Source: CAZGKW01 sp964526295
Lineage (GTDB): Bacteria > Planctomycetota > Phycisphaerae > FEN-1346
Length of the DNA: 52,880 nucleotides
NCBI GenBank assembly: GCA_964526295.1
Contig: CAZGKW010000031.1
Location: 1-52,880, forward strand
Direction: 5' to 3'
Part shown: positions 33,088 through 40,226 of the stretch, one piece after another
How positions within the stretch are numbered: position 1 is the stretch's first letter
Layout of the letters: each line of letters begins with the position of its first letter
Notes under the pieces: generated by a model
Told to the model about the DNA's origin: nothing
What the model saw: only the letters and a program-made list of their open reading frames with translations
Databases searched by the model: none
Made by a program: the position numbers and the translations under genes

Positions 33088-33199
33088 ACTGGAGTTCGGG
33101 TACGGGCCCTGATGTGTGCCAGAGGATGCTCCCCTACGAGATCAGGGGCTTCCCTGGCCCCGAAATGGGGGTTAGAGGCCGTTAAACACCGATTCGGCC

Positions 33200-33228
33200 T
33201 TGACTTCACGCCAAATGTGGGGTATAGT
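33200..33228 (+). promoter_or_regulatory. Near-consensus sigma70 promoter of the leader/ncRNA at 33235
   Basis: TTGACT (33200-33205), 17 bases, TATAGT (33223-33228): one mismatch in each box and ideal spacing. The start site should be near 33235. Downstream there is no convincing gene until 33672, but there is a series of hairpins and a strong terminator at 33505-33551. Confidence 0.75.
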
Positions 33229-33234
33229 GTCCGT

Positions 33235-33551
33235 GGTTTGGTGATCCGTCCAGGCATGAGGGGGACGGATTCTACCCGGTCGGCGCGAGCCGCAGAAGGG
33301 CCATCGCGTCCGGCCCGGCCCTGTGGCGGGGCGGCGAATCCATGCCGGATTCGCGGTTTTCGGCCGACGGACGGGCCAAAAAGCGGAAAATCTGAGCAAT
33401 AGCCGGTGCGTGGCTACGCGACAACGTAACGCGAGCGGCGGCTTCGCTTAAGGGGTTGAGCGGGCCGTTGCGAAGCGCGGTTGGCGTTTCCGAAAACGCA
33501 TCGTAAACGGGGGATACCGGCTCCAGGAGACGGTATCCCCCGTTTCTTTTT
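33235..33551 (+). ncRNA. Candidate structured RNA or attenuator leader upstream of the PEP-CTERM gene
   Basis: A unit of about 317 bases bounded by a near-consensus sigma70 promoter and an intrinsic terminator. It contains several perfect hairpins: ATCCGTCC/GGACGGAT (33244-33270), GCGAATCC/GGATTCGC (33334-33354), GCTTCGC/GCGAAGC (33441-33476) and GCGTTT/AAACGC (33484-33499). The only frame with a start (ATG 33256, 48 codons) has no ribosome site and looks non-coding. It does not match RNase P, tmRNA, SRP or GEMM c-di-GMP riboswitch signatures. Either it is a free small RNA, or it is the 5' leader of the PEP-CTERM gene, in which case the terminator makes it an attenuator. Confidence 0.6.
33505..33551 (+). 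terminator. Strong intrinsic terminator
   Basis: AAACGGGGGATACCG (33505-33519), an 11-base loop, CGGTATCCCCCGTTT (33531-33545), then CTTTTT. A perfect 15-base stem followed by a T-run. It ends the transcript from the promoter at 33200-33228 and lies 120 bases before the PEP-CTERM start codon. Confidence 0.9.
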
Positions 33552-33671
33552 GCCGCGGGGGACGGGATAGAAGAGAGCGAGCAACGGGAGGACGCGGGTT
33601 CGGCCGTCTGCCGCCTGGGGGCGGCCGGCGGTCCGGGACACTGGCGTTCGTCCAGGGGAAGGAGTTCGACG

Positions 33672-34544
33672 ATGAAGGCGACGCGGACGATGTTGGCGGC
33701 ACTGATGGGCCTCGGCATGGCGGTGGCGGCCGTTCCGGCGGCGGCGGGCGTGCTCGAGACGCTCACCGACGAGAACTCGGAGGTCTCGATCGAGCTTCGC
33801 GGCGACGAGATCGCGACCGGCATCTACGAGCCGGCGCTGGGCATGCACGACTGGATCGTCGACGGCGTGCGCCAGCTCAAGCGGCAGTGGTTCTGGGGCG
33901 GATCGTTCGACGACGCCGAGACGCCTCTCGACGACGTGGGGCTTGACGAGGACTCGGTCCTGGCCAGCGACACCGACAGCGACGGCGACAACGACACGCT
34001 GTTCGCCCGCTACCTCAACGACACGGTCGAGGTGGAGGTCCGATTCTCGCTGATGGGCGGCGAGCCGGGCACGATCGTCTCCGACATCACCGAGCAGATC
34101 AAGATCAAGAACATCGGCGACGAGTTCCTGGACCTGTTCGTGTACCAGTTCTGCGACTACGACGTCCAGGGCACGCCCTACGATGACATTGTCGAGATCG
34201 TCGACGGCGTGTGGGTGCTGCACGACGACCAGAACGGCGGGGTCATTACGGACACCGTTGTGGCGCCGGTGGCGTTTGGCGGGAAAGCCGGCGAGGCCGG
34301 TGAAATCCTCGACGAGCTCAACGACGCCGTCCCGACCTTCTTCTCCGGGCCGGACGTGTTCGAGCCCGACCCGGCGGACCAGCTGGACGCGGCCTGGGTG
34401 CTTCAGTGGGAGCTCTTTATCGAGCCGGGCACGGCGCTCATTATCAGCAAGGACAAGCTGATCACGCCGGAGCCGGCGACGATCGGCCTGATGCTGGCCG
34501 GCGGGGCGGTCACACTGCTCGCGCGTCGCCGCCGCCGCGGCTGA
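33672..34544 (+). CDS. PEP-CTERM surface protein
   Basis: A 290-residue exported protein. Signal peptide MKATRTMLAALMGLGMAVAA to PAAAG; the C-terminus TPEPATIGLMLAGGAVTLLA followed by RRRRRG is a classic PEP-CTERM sorting tail (PEP, hydrophobic helix, Arg cluster) recognised by an exosortase. The body is acidic (VLASDTDSDGDNDTLFARYL) and beta-rich, perhaps calcium-binding. No exosortase gene is in the window. AAGGAG lies before the ATG. No promoter is seen between the terminator at 33551 and the start, so expression may depend on read-through of that terminator. Confidence 0.9.
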   Translation: MKATRTMLAALMGLGMAVAAVPAAAGVLETLTDENSEVSIELRGDEIATGIYEPALGMHDWIVDGVRQLKRQWFWGGSFDDAETPLDDVGLDEDSVLASDTDSDGDNDTLFARYLNDTVEVEVRFSLMGGEPGTIVSDITEQIKIKNIGDEFLDLFVYQFCDYDVQGTPYDDIVEIVDGVWVLHDDQNGGVITDTVVAPVAFGGKAGEAGEILDELNDAVPTFFSGPDVFEPDPADQLDAAWVLQWELFIEPGTALIISKDKLITPEPATIGLMLAGGAVTLLARRRRRG

Positions 34545-34572
34545 TTGCCCCTGCGCGTCGCCTGAGAGGATT

Positions 34573-34609
34573 CGAGCCCTCGGCCTCGGGGCCGGGGGCT
34601 CGTTCTATG
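34573..34609 (+). terminator. Terminator after the PEP-CTERM gene
   Basis: CGAGCCCTCGGCC, loop TCGG, GGCCGGGGGCTCG (34573-34602), then TTCTAT. A 13-base stem with one G-T pair, 29 bases after the stop codon. Confidence 0.75.
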
Positions 34610-34652
34610 TCCCCACGGTCCAGGCCCGGCGTGACAGCCCGCGGTCGGCGCG

Positions 34653-34686
34653 AAAAAAAGAGAAGGCCCGGTCGAAGCCGGCCCTT
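34653..34686 (-). terminator. Intrinsic terminator of a minus-strand transcript
   Basis: On the minus strand AAGGGCCGG, loop CTTCGA, CCGGGCCTT (34686-34663, one mismatch in the stem), then CTCTTTTTTT to 34653. The T-run is on the minus strand only, so it serves a transcript coming from higher coordinates. Confidence 0.75.
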
Positions 34687-34955
34687 CCCTGGATGGATCG
34701 CACTCCACCTGTGCCGTCAGGACCGCCAGGAATCAACCCGCTTTCCATGAATGGGCTCCCCGGGTCGCCTCGGACTTCCCGCCTCGGCGGGCCTGCCCTC
34801 AGCGGCCGCGAATCGGCCCTAAGCAGGTTTCATCGGTTGTTCCTTTAGGCGTCGTCCAACACGAACACCGCAGAGGTGCGATTCATTCGACTCCCTTATC
34901 CTACACAGACGGTATCGGCCGAAAAAGGGAAAACCTTGACCTTGTTTCGGACGCC
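34653..34955 (-). ncRNA. Candidate minus-strand small transcript with two tiny ORFs
   Basis: The 533 bases between the PEP-CTERM gene and the next gene hold no normal gene, but the minus strand shows a unit: a partial sigma54 box (TTGGCACG 34981-34974, GC at 34967-34966, 10 bases apart, but CCGC in place of TTGC), then a 13-codon ORF (34886-34845) with AGGGAG before its ATG, a 4-codon ORF MKPA (34833-34819) with AAAGGA before it, and an intrinsic terminator at 34686-34653. Tiny ORFs with good ribosome sites suggest a leader peptide or a regulatory RNA. The promoter is the weak point. Confidence 0.4.
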
Positions 34956-35077
34956 GTGCGTGCGTGCGGCTGGCGTGCCAATCACCTCGCCTCTGAATTG
35001 CGTTGCGTCCGCCGACCCCGGCCGCTAGGCTGAGGATAGACGGTTTTCCATGACACCAGAGAGGAAAGGGGCGGACC

Positions 35078-35497
35078 GTGACCGAAGCCACTGTCGAGGG
35101 CGGGGACGCACGCGGCGGATCGAGGCTGGTGGCCTTTACGATGGTCCTGATCGGCTGCGTGGTCTGGGCGGCGCTGGCGTGGGTGGCGTGCGTCATCGTC
35201 CCGGACTTCATGGAAGCTTCCAAGCTGGTGCTCATTGAGTTCCCCCGCTCGACGCAGACGCTGGCTGACGCCGTCGCGTCGATCCGCGGCGCCTGGCAGG
35301 TCTACCTGGGCGTCTGGGCCGGCGCGACCGTCGTCTTCCTGCTGGTCTTCACCGTGCCGAAGGGCCGGGGCGCCCTCCGCGGCGCCGTGTTCTTCGGCGT
35401 GGCGATGATGGTGCTGGAGCAGCTCGCAGCCTGTGTGGTGGCGTTTTCTCTGCACGCGTCGGCCCGGGCGATCCTGGACCTGGCCGCGGGCGGATAG
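35078..35497 (+). CDS. Small membrane protein with GspF-like signature (paralogue 1)
   Basis: A 139-residue membrane protein with about three transmembrane segments (residues 20-42, 73-93, 103-125). GTG start with GAGGAAAGG upstream. The stretch CVIVPDFMEASKLVLIEFPR then STQTLADAV resembles the loop of GspF/PilC inner-membrane proteins (VPxF....LP..T). It aligns over its whole length with the protein at 35629, so they are paralogues. No secretion ATPase or pilin is nearby. The function is unknown. Confidence 0.65.
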   Translation: MTEATVEGGDARGGSRLVAFTMVLIGCVVWAALAWVACVIVPDFMEASKLVLIEFPRSTQTLADAVASIRGAWQVYLGVWAGATVVFLLVFTVPKGRGALRGAVFFGVAMMVLEQLAACVVAFSLHASARAILDLAAGG

Positions 35498-35512
35498 CCG
35501 GCGGCCTCATTG

Positions 35513-35554
35513 CCTCCCTCTCCCCTGACGGGGGAGGGGTGGGGTGAGGGGAGC
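35513..35554. repeat. Interspersed CCTCCCTCT palindrome, copy c
   Basis: CCTCCCTCTCCCCTGACGGG followed by GGAGGGGTGGGGTGAGGGG. The third copy of the element seen at 14234-14272 and 20223-20262, here between the two paralogous membrane-protein genes. Confidence 0.7.
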
Positions 35555-35628
35555 AAGATGCCCGGATGAGGGCCCCTGAGCGGGGCTCTCGGCCCTGCGT
35601 CCGGCTGGGCCGCGCAAAGGAGGGCCCG

Positions 35629-36054
35629 ATGGACGGCGCACCGCCTGAAGTCCGAGGCCGGTCCGCCGCTTCGCGCATCCTGGCGGCTTGCCTGGTGGTG
35701 GCGGGATTCGTCCCGTGGGGCGTCCTCCTCCTCCTCCTGGTCCTCGTCTTCATTGTTCCTCGCTTCAAAGACATCTCTGCCCAACTGAAGATAGAGGGGG
35801 GCCTTCCGGCCACGACCACGGCGATGATCGCCCTCTCGGACTTCCTCATCCAGTGGGGGTTCGCCGTCGGGCCGTTAGGGCTCTTCACGGTCGCCGGTCT
35901 GGCGGTGCTGGCGGCCATCTCGCCGCGTGAGACGCTGCCCTGGGCGGGCGCGTTTCTGGGGGTGTCCTGTGTTCTCGCTTTCCTGGCCCCCGGATGCGTC
36001 GTGCTCCTGCTGTTTGAGCCGCTGAGGCGCATGATTCAGCAGATGGGACCGTAA
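35629..36054 (+). CDS. Small membrane protein with GspF-like signature (paralogue 2)
   Basis: A 141-residue membrane protein. ATG 35629 follows AAAGGAGGG. The first hydrophobic segment is followed by FIVPRFKDISAQLKIEGGLP and then ATTTAMIALSDFL, a close match to the PilC/GspF pattern VPKFxxxFxxxxxxLPxxT followed by a helix with S-D/N-F. Two more membrane segments follow. It is homologous to the protein at 35078 and precedes another membrane protein by 6 bases. A full GspF has about 400 residues, so this is a free-standing fragment of that fold. Role unknown. Confidence 0.65.
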   Translation: MDGAPPEVRGRSAASRILAACLVVAGFVPWGVLLLLLVLVFIVPRFKDISAQLKIEGGLPATTTAMIALSDFLIQWGFAVGPLGLFTVAGLAVLAAISPRETLPWAGAFLGVSCVLAFLAPGCVVLLLFEPLRRMIQQMGP

Positions 36055-36060
36055 GGACCG

Positions 36061-36618
36061 ATGGCGCCGTCGTCTCGGAAGCGCCCCATGAGGCCCCCCG
36101 TGAGTGAGGTCCTCCGGCCGGAGTTGTCCGACCGCTTCGCCGATTGGGTGATGGCCACCTGCGGCAAGGCGATCGCCCTGGCCGCGGCGACGTGGCACGT
36201 CGTCTGGCCGGGCCACTGGCCGGCGGGACCGGACCGGCCGCTCGCCCGTCGCCTGATCGTGGCGTCCGTCGTCCTCTGGGCCGGGACGGTCTGGTTCTTC
36301 ACCGTCCACCTGGTGGCGGTGGTCCTGTCGGCCTGGACCGAGAGAGGCCCCGCATTCCAGGTCGACCTCGGCGACCCGCTGAGCGTGCTGCTTCTCGCAT
36401 CACGGGCGGCCGTGCGGCACCCCGTGGCGTTCGGCCTGTGGTGGTTCAGTTGGGTGGGGGCCGTGACGTTCGCCACCGCTTACGTCCGGTCGCGGCGGAT
36501 CGCATTGGTGGCGGCCGTGGTGGTCAGCGTCGTCCTCGTTGCGGCGTACTTCGGGGTTGTCTTGTCGGTGAGCTTCCAGCTCCTGGACGCCCTTCTGAGC
36601 CCCTTCGTTCTCATGTAG
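36061..36618 (+). CDS. Multi-pass membrane protein of unknown function
   Basis: A 185-residue protein with three hydrophobic segments (about 75-100, 125-145, 150-175), starting 6 bases after the previous stop with AGGACCG before the ATG. N-terminus is Pro/Arg-rich and probably cytoplasmic. I do not recognise a family. It forms a small operon with the GspF-like proteins and may also be exported or assembled with them. Confidence 0.6.
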   Translation: MAPSSRKRPMRPPVSEVLRPELSDRFADWVMATCGKAIALAAATWHVVWPGHWPAGPDRPLARRLIVASVVLWAGTVWFFTVHLVAVVLSAWTERGPAFQVDLGDPLSVLLLASRAAVRHPVAFGLWWFSWVGAVTFATAYVRSRRIALVAAVVVSVVLVAAYFGVVLSVSFQLLDALLSPFVLM

Positions 36619-36672
36619 CCGGCGAGGCGGGGTGTGCGGCCCGGCGGCCGAACGGCGCCGGAGGGTGATCCG

Positions 36673-39600
36673 ATGACGACCATCCGAACGGCGCTGCTAG
36701 CGGCGGCCCTGGCGGGGACGGTGTCCGCTCAAGCGATCCCCGTCCCCAACGCGTCCTTCGAGGAGGGCGACGCCGCTCCCGTCGGCTGGCAGCTTTCCGA
36801 CGGCGGGGGCGAGTGGCTCGCCGAGGGCGCACCTGACGGCGACCGCGCCATCGCCGTCACCGGCGACGGCACGGGAAGCAATCACTGGCTCTCCGAGCCG
36901 CTCCCCCTGGAGCCGGGCACCGCGTACGTGCTCCGCTTCCGGGCCCGGAGCATGGGGGCGGCCGGCGGGACACCCGTCTCCGGACCGCCCTTCTGCAACC
37001 GCGACCTCGGCGCCATCGCCGAGACCTGGACGGCGTACGAGTCCGTCTTCGTGACGCCCGACGATAGGACACCCGGCGATGCCAGGCTCCGCTTCGGCCA
37101 GTGGCGCGTCAAAGGCACCGTGGCGTTCGACGGCGTCGAGCTGTTCCGGGCCATGCCCGTGTACGACTGGCGGGGTCCGCTCGTCCTGGGCGAGGGCGAG
37201 ATCGTCCGAGGCACCGAGTACACCTTCAACGCCCCCTTCGGCGCGGCGTCGCGGAACCACGCCCGGCCCCTGGCCGCCCACACCGCCCGCTTCAATTCCA
37301 ACCGCTGGGTCTTCGGAAGCGGTGACGTGGTCGTCTACCGGCACGCCGTAGCCGACCGCGAGCAGACCTCGGCCGAGGTGACGGCGGCCGTCACCTGGCA
37401 CGCCGCGGGGGAGCTGGCCGTCGAGGCGTCGACCAATGGCAAAAACTGGACGCCGCTCGGGACGCTCGCGGGCGTGAGCGGCGGGACGTTCGCCGTGCCC
37501 GCCGACCTGCTCCGCGCCAAGGCCGTCTGGGTCCGACTCCGGGCCAGACCGGCCGGCGGGAAGGACGAGGGCCGGGCGGCGGCCCTCCAAGTCGGCGATT
37601 ACGCCTACTGGGCGGCCCTGACCGGCGAGCCCGTCACCCACCTGGGGCGGACGGACTTCTTCGCCGTCACCGACACCGATCCGCGGTTGAAGGTCCAGGT
37701 CTCCTCAGTCGGCGACGCCGTTCCCGGCGGCGACAACACGGCCGTCCTTCGGGTGACCAATACGACCCGCGAGACGCTCGCGGTCCTGCCCGCCGCCACC
37801 GTGGACGGCGCGGCACCCGTCGGGGCCGAATGGACCGGACTGGCACCGGGCGAGCACACCTGTCGGCTCCGCTACGTGCTGCCGGGGCCGGGCCCCCACA
37901 CGGTGCGACTCGGGCTGAGGGTGCCGCAGGGACCCGGCTTCCGGGCCGAAGTGCCCCTGGAGGTCGCCCCGCTCCACGCCGCGTCGTACGGCGAGTCGCT
38001 GCCGGCGTCCAACGAGGCGGTGGGCCTGTGGTGGTGCCGGGCGGGGTGGAAGGTCAGCCGGCGCCGCGGCCCGCCGACGCGGCCAGGTGCGGCGATCCGC
38101 ATCGTCGCCGCCCGGAACGAAACCGACGCCGCCCAGCTCGTCCTCCGGCCTCGCGAGCCGCTGAAGGGGCTGACCGTGGACGCGACGCCGCTGGCCGGCC
38201 CGGACGGGACGCAGATTCCCGCCTCCGCCGTCGAGGTCCTCCGGGTCCGGTACGTGCTGGTGACACGGCCGACTGACACGGCCGGCTGCATCGGATGGTG
38301 GCCGGACCCGCTGCCGCCCATCGCGTGGCCGCTGGAGCTCGAGGCCGGCCGGAACCAGCCCCTGTGGGTCCGCGTCGCCGTGCCGAAGGGGGCGAAGGCC
38401 GGCACGTACCGGGGGGGGATTCGCCTGAAGGCCGACGGCTACACGGCCGAGGTGCCCCTTGAGGTCCGCGTCTTCGACTTCTCCCTGCCGGACCGGATGA
38501 CGTGCCGGACCGCGTTCGGCTTCCGGGCAGACAACGTGTGGCGATACCATAACCTGACGGATGAAGCCGACCGGCGGGCGGTCCTGGCGAAGTACCTGGC
38601 CGACTTCGCCGCCCATCATATCTCGCCCTACGACCCCGCGCCGATGGACCGCATCGAGGTCGCGTGGCCGGAGGGCGCCCGCAAAGGGGACGGGGCGCCT
38701 CTGCCGCCGGAGAAGATGGCGCCGCAGCTCGATTTCTCGGCGTGGGACCGGGCCATGGCCCGGGCCTTCGACGAGTACCACTTCAACTCGTTCCGCCTGC
38801 GCATCCCGGGGATGGGCGGCGGGACGTTCCATCGCCGATACGAGCCGAGCTTCCTCGGGTGGGCCGAGGACACGCCCCAGTTCCGGGCCGCCTTCACGAA
38901 CTACTGTCGCCTCCTGGAGGCCCATCTCCGCGAGAAGGGCTGGCTGGACTATGCCTACGTCTACTGGTTCGACGAGCCTGCCCCGCGGGACTATGCCTTC
39001 GTCATGAACGGCTTCCGCAAGCTGAAGGATGCGGCCCCCGGCCTGACGCGGATGCTCACCGAGCAGGTCGAGCCCGGACTGGTCGGCGGACCGGACCTCT
39101 GGTGCCCGGTCTCACCCAACTACGACCACGCGAAGGCCGAGGCCCGGCGGGCCCACGGCGAGAGCTTCTGGTGGTATGTCTGCACGGGGCCCAAGACGCC
39201 GTACGCCGGCCTCTTCATCGACCACCCGGCCACCGAGCTTCGCGTCTGGCTGTGGCAGACGTGGAAGCGCCGGATCGACGGCGTCCTCGTCTGGTCCACG
39301 AACTACTGGACGTCCGGCGCCGCCTATCCCGACCCGGACCGCCCGCAGGACCCGTACGAGGACCCCATGGGATGGGTCTCGGGCGGCTACTCGACCGAGA
39401 AGGGGGTCCGCCGGCCGTGGGGAAACGGCGACGGGCGGTTTATCTATCCGCCGGAGCGGTGCGCGGACGGCCGCCCGCCGGGGCCCGTCCTGGAGGGACC
39501 CGTCGACAGCATCCGGTGGGAGATGCTCCGCGATGGCATCGAGGATTACGAGTACCTCGCCATCCTGCGCCGCCTGCTCGCGGAGAAGGGCGGCCGCCTT

Positions 39601-39750
39601 GAGGCCGAGGAGCGGACGCGCTGCGAAGCCCTGCTCGAGGTCCCCGAGGCGATTTCGAAGAGCATGACGGACTTCACGAGCGACCCTGTTCCGATCGAGG
39701 CCCGGCGGCGGGAGATCGCCGAAGCCATCGAGGCCCTGAAGCGGCGCTGA
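36673..39750 (+). CDS. Secreted DUF4091-domain protein, probable glycoside hydrolase
   Basis: A 1025-residue secreted protein. ATG 36673 follows GGAGGGTGAT and starts the signal peptide (TALLAAALAGTVSAQA). Residues 20-160 are a carbohydrate-binding-like sandwich (VPNASFEEGDAAPVGWQLSD is the usual opening). Residues 430-1020 carry the catalytic-like part; the C-terminal DUF4091 motif WEMLRDGIEDYEYLAIL lies at about 948-964, preceded by a barrel with YVYWFDEPAPRDY, which offers a candidate acidic catalytic residue. DUF4091 proteins are thought to be glycosidases but their substrates are mostly unknown. A weak terminator follows at about 39938-39973. Confidence 0.8.
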   Translation: MTTIRTALLAAALAGTVSAQAIPVPNASFEEGDAAPVGWQLSDGGGEWLAEGAPDGDRAIAVTGDGTGSNHWLSEPLPLEPGTAYVLRFRARSMGAAGGTPVSGPPFCNRDLGAIAETWTAYESVFVTPDDRTPGDARLRFGQWRVKGTVAFDGVELFRAMPVYDWRGPLVLGEGEIVRGTEYTFNAPFGAASRNHARPLAAHTARFNSNRWVFGSGDVVVYRHAVADREQTSAEVTAAVTWHAAGELAVEASTNGKNWTPLGTLAGVSGGTFAVPADLLRAKAVWVRLRARPAGGKDEGRAAALQVGDYAYWAALTGEPVTHLGRTDFFAVTDTDPRLKVQVSSVGDAVPGGDNTAVLRVTNTTRETLAVLPAATVDGAAPVGAEWTGLAPGEHTCRLRYVLPGPGPHTVRLGLRVPQGPGFRAEVPLEVAPLHAASYGESLPASNEAVGLWWCRAGWKVSRRRGPPTRPGAAIRIVAARNETDAAQLVLRPREPLKGLTVDATPLAGPDGTQIPASAVEVLRVRYVLVTRPTDTAGCIGWWPDPLPPIAWPLELEAGRNQPLWVRVAVPKGAKAGTYRGGIRLKADGYTAEVPLEVRVFDFSLPDRMTCRTAFGFRADNVWRYHNLTDEADRRAVLAKYLADFAAHHISPYDPAPMDRIEVAWPEGARKGDGAPLPPEKMAPQLDFSAWDRAMARAFDEYHFNSFRLRIPGMGGGTFHRRYEPSFLGWAEDTPQFRAAFTNYCRLLEAHLREKGWLDYAYVYWFDEPAPRDYAFVMNGFRKLKDAAPGLTRMLTEQVEPGLVGGPDLWCPVSPNYDHAKAEARRAHGESFWWYVCTGPKTPYAGLFIDHPATELRVWLWQTWKRRIDGVLVWSTNYWTSGAAYPDPDRPQDPYEDPMGWVSGGYSTEKGVRRPWGNGDGRFIYPPERCADGRPPGPVLEGPVDSIRWEMLRDGIEDYEYLAILRRLLAEKGGRLEAEERTRCEALLEVPEAISKSMTDFTSDPVPIEARRREIAEAIEALKRR

Positions 39751-39897
39751 ACGCAACCGCGAGCGCCCGAATCGGCAGGGAACCCCCGTGCCGACTTTCG
39801 TCCGTCGCGCTGCTTCGGCTCTCAGCGGGCCGCAAGGACGGCCGCTGATGGACGCGGCAAGGCCGGGCTTGCCAACGCTGGGCCGCGCGGGGGGCGC

Positions 39898-40087
39898 AAA
39901 ATCGCGGCAGCGACCGAGGGGTAGAAAGCCGCTGCCGCTTCGAAAGACGGCCGAAGCCGCCCTTCTTTTTTCTCTATGATACCAGGTTTTCCTAGAGCAA
40001 CCGCCGAACGCACAAAGTCGGAGGCGTCGCCCCAGCCCCAGTCGCAGAGCTACCGCCTTGGCGGTTTGGAGATGCGCCCGCTCCCGC
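39898..40087 (-). ncRNA. Candidate minus-strand small RNA between the DUF4091 and cyclase genes
   Basis: The 476 bases between 39750 and 40227 contain no plausible gene. On the minus strand a promoter (TTGACA 40122-40117, 17 bases, CATAAA 40099-40094) predicts a start near 40087, and a 9-base stem GCGGCAGCG/CGCTGCCGC (39938-39904) followed by GATTTT could end transcription at about 39898, giving roughly 190 bases. The imperfect direct repeat AGAGC(T/A)ACCGCC occurs at 39994-40005 and 40046-40057 (plus-strand coordinates). No known family was recognised; a 6S-like long hairpin is not evident. Confidence 0.4.
39938..39974 (+). terminator. Possible terminator downstream of the DUF4091 gene
   Basis: GCTTCG pairs with CGAAGC (about 39937-39957) and a nested CGGC-CGAA-GCCG hairpin is present, followed by CCTTCTTTTTTCTC. 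The T-run is clear, the stem short. It lies about 200 bases after the DUF4091 stop codon. Confidence 0.4.
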
Positions 40088-40093
40088 ATAGTG

Positions 40094-40122
40094 TTTATGA
40101 CGCACGTCAGCGGCAGTGTCAA
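40094..40122 (-). promoter_or_regulatory. Sigma70 promoter reading away from the cyclase gene end
   Basis: TTGACA (40122-40117, perfect), 17-base spacer, CATAAA (40099-40094, four of six). It lies about 105 bases downstream of the cyclase stop codon and points away from it, so it cannot serve the cyclase. It is the expected start of the small RNA candidate at 39898-40087. Confidence 0.55.
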
Positions 40123-40226
40123 GTGAGAAATCGCGGTTTTCGGACCGCCCGCACGGCGGGACGCGCCAGCGGGGCCTGCCGCGCCGTCTTGCGAGCCTGA
40201 CTGGCATCCGACTGCTGCGAACCGGC

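Noticed and set aside
33256..33402. A 48-codon ORF inside the leader candidate
   Set aside because: No ribosome site, composition like random GC-rich sequence, and it lies over predicted hairpins.
33235..33551. Considered as tmRNA, RNase P RNA, SRP RNA, or a GEMM c-di-GMP riboswitch
   Set aside because: None of the conserved core sequences (tRNA-like 3' end and tag frame, GAGGAAAGTCCG, GGAAGG...GCAG, CACGCACAGGGCAAACC) was found.
34819..35235. A 138-codon minus-strand ORF
   Set aside because: Mostly antisense of the membrane-protein gene at 35078; the part outside has no start with a ribosome site except two tiny ORFs treated separately.
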